DNA from: Spirochaetaceae bacterium bin103 | Lineage (GTDB): Bacteria; Spirochaetota; Spirochaetia; SZUA-6; Bin103 | NCBI GenBank assembly: GCA_002238925.1 | Contig: MPNH01000016.1 | Coordinates: 17,429 to 81,428, forward strand | DNA length: 64,000 nucleotides | Direction of reading: 5' to 3' | In this document: positions 61,438-64,000 of the stretch, piece after piece | Position numbering within the stretch: position 1 is the stretch's first letter | Layout of the letters: every line of letters begins with the position of its first letter | Translations under genes and position numbers: made by a program | The notes under the pieces: generated by a model | The model's input: the letters and a program-made list of their open reading frames with translations, nothing else | Told to the model about the DNA's origin: nothing | Database searches by the model: none

Positions 61438-62784
61438 GTGTTTGCGCGGTTCTACCGGCCGCCCGCGGCGAGCTACTTTCTCTTCGGCCCGCGTGGTACC
61501 GGAAAGTCGACGTGGTTGCGCGAACGCTACCCCGAGGCGCTGCTTGTCGATCTCATTGATCCGGAGAACACGCGCTTCTATGGTGCGGCGCCGGAACGGT
61601 TGCGACACACCATAACGGCGAGTCCCGGCAGGCGGCCGGTCGTGATCGACGAGGTACAGCGCGTGCCGGAATTGCTGCAGGTCGTGCATCAGCTCATCGA
61701 GCTCGACAAGCGCCTGCACTTCGTGCTCACCGGCTCCAGTGCCCGCAAGCTGCGCCGCAGCGGCGTGGACCTGCTGGCGGGGCGCGCGCTGCTCACCACC
61801 ATGCATCCGTTCATGGCGGCCGAACTGGGCGCCGGCTTCAGCCTGAATCGCGCTCTCATGCAGGGGCTGATACCGCTGGTCGTCGACGCGCCCGACCCGG
61901 ATGCCGTGTTGCGCTCATACGCTGCGCTGTACGTGCGTGAGGAGGTGCAGGCGGAGGGCCTGGTACGGAACGTGGGCGCTTTCTCCCGCTTCCTCGAGGC
62001 GGTGAGCTTCAGTCATGCCGCGATCCTGAACGTGTCCAACTTGGCCCGCGAGTGCCAGGTGGAGCGCAAGGTCGCGGAAGGTTACGTGGAGGTGCTGAGC
62101 GATCTGCTGCTGGCGTTCACCCTGCCGGTGTTCACTCGGCGCGCCCGGCGGCGCATGACGACCCATCCCAAGATCTACCTGGTCGACGCCGGTCTGTTCC
62201 GTTCACTGCGGCCGACGGGGCCGCTCGGCCGGCCCGAAGAGCTTGCCGGCGCGGCCCTGGAGGGACTGGTGGCCCAGCACCTGCGCGCCTGGATCGCCTA
62301 CTCGAACCGCGACGACACCCTGAGCTTCTGGCGAACCCGTGCCGGCAACGAGGTGGACTTCGTCCTGTACGGTGAGAGCGGGCTGTACGCAATCGAGGTC
62401 AAGAGCAGCGCCACCCTTCACCCACGGGACTTCAGCGGACTGCGGGCCTTCACGGAGGACTATCCGGTCGCGACGCCCGTGCTGCTCTACCGCGGTCCGC
62501 GCCGCATCCGGGAGCGCGACGTGCTCTGTCTGCCGTGCGAGCCGTTCTCCGCACCCTCACCCCGTCGCGGTCATTCTCGGAAACCCTCGCATCCGTCCGC
62601 GAAGCATAGTCGTGCGAGAGCGCGTGGACCTGATCGGAGAGGCACCGTGAGGATCAGGAAGTTTGCGGTATTATTGTCGGCGTGGACCTGCCGGAGGATG
62701 TTCGCGAGCGCTCCCAGGCGCTTGGGCGCGCAGGTGGTCGTGCGCGCGCCGGCACCCTCGATGCCGGACGCCGAACGGAGATAG
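61438..62784 (+). CDS. AAA+ ATPase with DUF4143-like C-terminus, end frameshifted
   Basis: The protein has Walker A GPRGTGKST (about 17-25), Walker B VVIDEVQRVPELLQ (about 67-80), sensor FVLTGSSARKLRR and a DUF4143-type region with AGNEVDFVLYGESGLYAIEVKSS, a PD-(D/E)xK nuclease-like fold. The open frame runs to 62784 (448 residues), but the last about 75 residues are Arg/Pro-rich and unlike the family. One inserted base near 62548 would give PFLRTLTPSRSFSETLASVREA and stop at TAG 62607-62609, a natural family ending. So the C-terminus is probably frameshifted. These ATPases are widespread, are often linked to toxin-antitoxin islands, and have unknown function. Confidence 0.85.
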   Translation: MFARFYRPPAASYFLFGPRGTGKSTWLRERYPEALLVDLIDPENTRFYGAAPERLRHTITASPGRRPVVIDEVQRVPELLQVVHQLIELDKRLHFVLTGSSARKLRRSGVDLLAGRALLTTMHPFMAAELGAGFSLNRALMQGLIPLVVDAPDPDAVLRSYAALYVREEVQAEGLVRNVGAFSRFLEAVSFSHAAILNVSNLARECQVERKVAEGYVEVLSDLLLAFTLPVFTRRARRRMTTHPKIYLVDAGLFRSLRPTGPLGRPEELAGAALEGLVAQHLRAWIAYSNRDDTLSFWRTRAGNEVDFVLYGESGLYAIEVKSSATLHPRDFSGLRAFTEDYPVATPVLLYRGPRRIRERDVLCLPCEPFSAPSPRRGHSRKPSHPSAKHSRARARGPDRRGTVRIRKFAVLLSAWTCRRMFASAPRRLGAQVVVRAPAPSMPDAERR

Positions 62785-63151
62785 CGCGCCGCGCGGCCAC
62801 GGCGCGGCCACGGCGCGGTGGGTGCGCACACGATTCGGAGCGAGCCGGTTCGCCGATCTTGCGCTGCCCGGTGGCGACCTTGTCGATGAGGGACTGGCCG
62901 ACCTGGCGTCCGGCCGCACGAGTGCCGCAAGCCTGCTGGTATCGTTGGCGGCCCCACGGCTTCGCCGCGAGGGTGTGCCGGTTACGAACACGCAACCCGA
63001 CCCGGAGTTGCGACTCTATCGGCTGCTCTCGTCCATCGCCGGTGACCTGGGGTATGCGCGCTACAACGCGCACCTCCGCCTGATCGTTTCGTTTGCGGAC
63101 GCATGCTCAGTGGTCAGATTGGCGAACGCCAGCCAGAAGACGCGCACCTAG
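62682..63151 (+). pseudogene. hypothetical protein, frame-disrupted by an 11-bp duplication
   Basis: From GTG 62682 the frame reads MDLPEDVRERSQALGRAGG and GRRTEIARRAATAR, then degenerates. A second frame reads WVRTRFGASRFADLALPGG, LVDEGLADLASG, SLLVSLAAPRLRREGVPV and PELRLYRLLSSIAGDLGYARYNA to the stop at 63151. The two halves join as ARRAATARWVRTRFGA if one copy of an exact 11-bp tandem repeat is removed. The repaired product would be about 150 residues. The family was not recognised. It precedes the truncated nucleotidyltransferase-like gene, and the two may once have been a toxin-antitoxin-like pair. Confidence 0.6.
62793..62814 (+). repeat. exact 11-bp tandem duplication GCGGCCACGGC
   Basis: Two perfect copies at 62793-62803 and 62804-62814 are followed by a partial third (GCGG). 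Eleven is 2 modulo 3, so the duplication shifts the frame of the surrounding gene; deletion of one copy restores it. Confidence 0.85.
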
Positions 63152-63155
63152 CAAG

Positions 63156-63311
63156 ATGCGAGAGAGTATTACGCGCGAGCGCCTGTTCGCGTTCATGAAG
63201 CGTCTCGCCGAGACGGCGCCGCGCGGCCGGCGCATTCGGGTCTTCGTTGTGGGCGGCGGGACGGCAGTGGCGCAGGGGTGGCAGGGTGCGTTCCTCAACT
63301 CCATCGGATAG
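63156..63311 (+). pseudogene. truncated nucleotidyltransferase-like protein (51 residues)
   Basis: From ATG 63156 the short frame encodes RESITRERLFAFMKRLAE and RIRVFVVGGGTAVAQGW, the start of nucleotidyltransferase-fold proteins whose next motif is normally R.STxDxDL. Here the sequence changes to QGAFLNSIG and stops. The catalytic aspartates are therefore missing. It starts 4 bp after the preceding disrupted gene. Confidence 0.5.
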
Positions 63312-63480
63312 TCGAACCGCCGCCGGCGTAGCACGACAGCGCCGCCCACGAAGTGGCTGTGATGGCGAACACGATCAGCGCGAAGAGGACGAACCGAGCG
63401 CCGTTGCAGTGCGGGATAGCGCGGGTGGGCGTACCCCGAGCCGCCTATCCGCGAATCGTTTGCGCGAACGTGGACGGCCG

Positions 63481-63561
63481 GCTACACTCGTCCGCGTATG
63501 GGTGTATGGGGACCGACGCTTGCACTAACCTGGGCAGCACGCTACACTCGCCCGCGTATGG
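63481..63561 (+). repeat. two copies of a promoter-like unit ending in ATG, 60 bp apart
   Basis: The 21-bp units at 63481-63501 and 63541-63561 differ at one base. Each contains TACACT followed 9 nt later by ATG, and each has a TTGC box 17 nt upstream of TACACT. They look like duplicated start regions of leaderless type. What they express is unclear. Confidence 0.5.
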
Positions 63562-63604
63562 TGACTGACGCCATCCACTCCGACTGCCGGCCGGCGCCGA
63601 CGCA

Positions 63605-63644
63605 CCCGACAACCCGACAACCCGACAACCCGACAACCCGACAA
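63605..63644. repeat. five tandem copies of CCCGACAA
   Basis: Five exact 8-bp units without spacers lie in non-coding sequence. The lack of spacers excludes a CRISPR array. It is a simple repeat likely to vary in copy number. Confidence 0.85.
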
Positions 63645-63892
63645 CCCCGCGCGCCGCTAGATAGGCCGCTCCGGCAACCGCTCAGTGGCCGACGACTCGG
63701 CCCCGGTGCTGAGCGCACCATTGATCCGCGTGGCGCACACCGCACACCCCGCCACCCATCCGCGCCTCTAACGGTCGACGAAGTCCGCCCCGAACTCCAC
63801 CAATCCACGCCAGCACGCGTCGCGTCGCCTGCCGTCCGACCGTCCCCGCGCATAGGTGTTCGGAGGCATGTCCAGGTGAAAGGAGGGAAGAG

Positions 63893-63913
63893 ATGAAATC
63901 TCCGTACGACTAA
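63893..63913 (+). other. possible six-codon leader peptide (MKSPYD)
   Basis: AGGAGG at 63881-63886 is well placed before ATG 63893, but the frame stops after six codons. A short hairpin (AGCGGCC/GGCCGCT, 63928-63943) follows. This could be an attenuation-type leader for a gene to the right, or a broken gene start. Confidence 0.3.
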
Positions 63914-64000
63914 TGCGGCTCGGGACCAGCGGCCTCGGCCGCTAAGGGGTGTCGCCCTCGCTTACTGGTCACCTGCGGATTGCAGGCATACTGCGAGAGT

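Larger units (their letters stand above)
63312..64000. other. 689-bp terminal stretch without a supported gene
   Basis: The stretch holds a duplicated promoter-plus-ATG unit, five 8-bp tandem repeats, and a Shine-Dalgarno-led six-codon reading frame followed by a short hairpin. A plus-strand frame from 63498 to 63896 is open but low-complexity and repeat-derived, so no protein is called. The right end may be the leader of a gene beyond the window. Confidence 0.5.

Noticed and set aside
63295..63420. Short minus-strand frame with a hydrophobic, lipoprotein-like stretch
   Set aside because: No start codon in a good position and it overlaps the truncated nucleotidyltransferase frame; hydrophobic runs of this length occur by chance.
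63605..63644. CRISPR array
   Set aside because: The 8-bp units are contiguous without spacers and far too short.
63498..63896. A 132-residue protein on the plus strand
   Set aside because: The frame is open largely because of the 8-bp repeats and Arg/Pro-rich codons; there is no recognisable domain.
1..64000. tRNA, rRNA or insertion sequences
   Set aside because: No tRNA T-loop with matching acceptor stem, no rRNA-like block, and no transposase motif or terminal repeats were seen by eye.

Overview
The window is high-GC bacterial DNA with tightly packed genes. It is probably from an uncultivated spirochaete-like lineage. The main clue is the set of five large family-5 solute-binding proteins (SBPs). 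Their signal peptides end in FA/WA/WG and are followed by acidic stretches such as SGEEE, GGEDEG or SPSGEE, without a lipobox cysteine, a style common in Spirochaetales. This taxonomic call is an inference. No rRNA, tRNA, CRISPR array or insertion sequence was seen.

Layout. 1-5.8 kb: 5' end of topA, a frame-disrupted recQ, a Gfo/Idh/MocA oxidoreductase, an HNH-nuclease-like lipoprotein and a zinc-type dehydrogenase. 5.7-12 kb: an ABC-class ATPase coupled to a 28-residue methyltransferase stub, the molybdate importer modABC, and an ABC-F ATPase. 12-27.6 kb: a methyltransferase, a phytanoyl-CoA dioxygenase-like enzyme, an HTH protein behind a strong promoter, zwf, a glycoside-hydrolase-like protein, an M16 peptidase, a PIN/Phd toxin-antitoxin pair, an FGGY sugar kinase, a sulfatase, a DUF2277 protein and a membrane LytTR regulator. 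27.7-37 kb: two tandem, paralogous SBP-permease-permease operons with an orphan HicB gene between them. 37.4-42.3 kb: a three-gene cassette made of a GPP34-cytochrome P450 fusion, an ecdysteroid-kinase-like phosphotransferase and a DHA2 efflux pump. 42.4-49.1 kb: a third importer (permease-permease-SBP) running into an epimerase and a GH127 beta-L-arabinofuranosidase. 49.2-60 kb, mostly minus strand: a methyltransferase, a mannonate-dehydratase-like TIM barrel, a small TolB-like lipoprotein, two PIN toxin-antitoxin pairs, a fourth importer, an SDR on the plus strand and a fifth, permease-less SBP. 60-64 kb: a fatty-acid desaturase, a DUF4143-type ATPase, and a decaying tail of truncated genes and short repeats.

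How the genes fit together. Most of the window serves uptake and breakdown of carbohydrates: four Opp/Dpp-type importers, GH127, a GH-like protein, a sulfatase, an FGGY kinase, a mannonate-dehydratase-like enzyme, sugar oxidoreductases and zwf. The importers are named for peptides by family. Their gene context suggests oligosaccharides or glycosides (inference). Three of the four importer loci place a strong hairpin exactly between the SBP gene and the first permease gene, which would let the SBP be made in excess.

The least ordinary object is the P450 cassette. A GPP34 (Golgi phosphoprotein 3-like, lipid-binding) domain is fused to a eukaryote-like P450. The fusion is translationally coupled to a small-molecule kinase and followed by a 14-TM exporter, suggesting hydroxylation, phosphorylation and export of a hydrophobic compound.

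The second theme is damage. Three genes (recQ, a dppB-type permease, and a hypothetical gene near 62.8 kb) are put out of frame by direct duplications with offsets of 70, 43 and 11 bp. Removing one copy restores both frame and family spacing. Two further genes carry probable single-base indels, and five gene remnants lie in the gaps. Whether this is biology or assembly error cannot be decided from the sequence alone.
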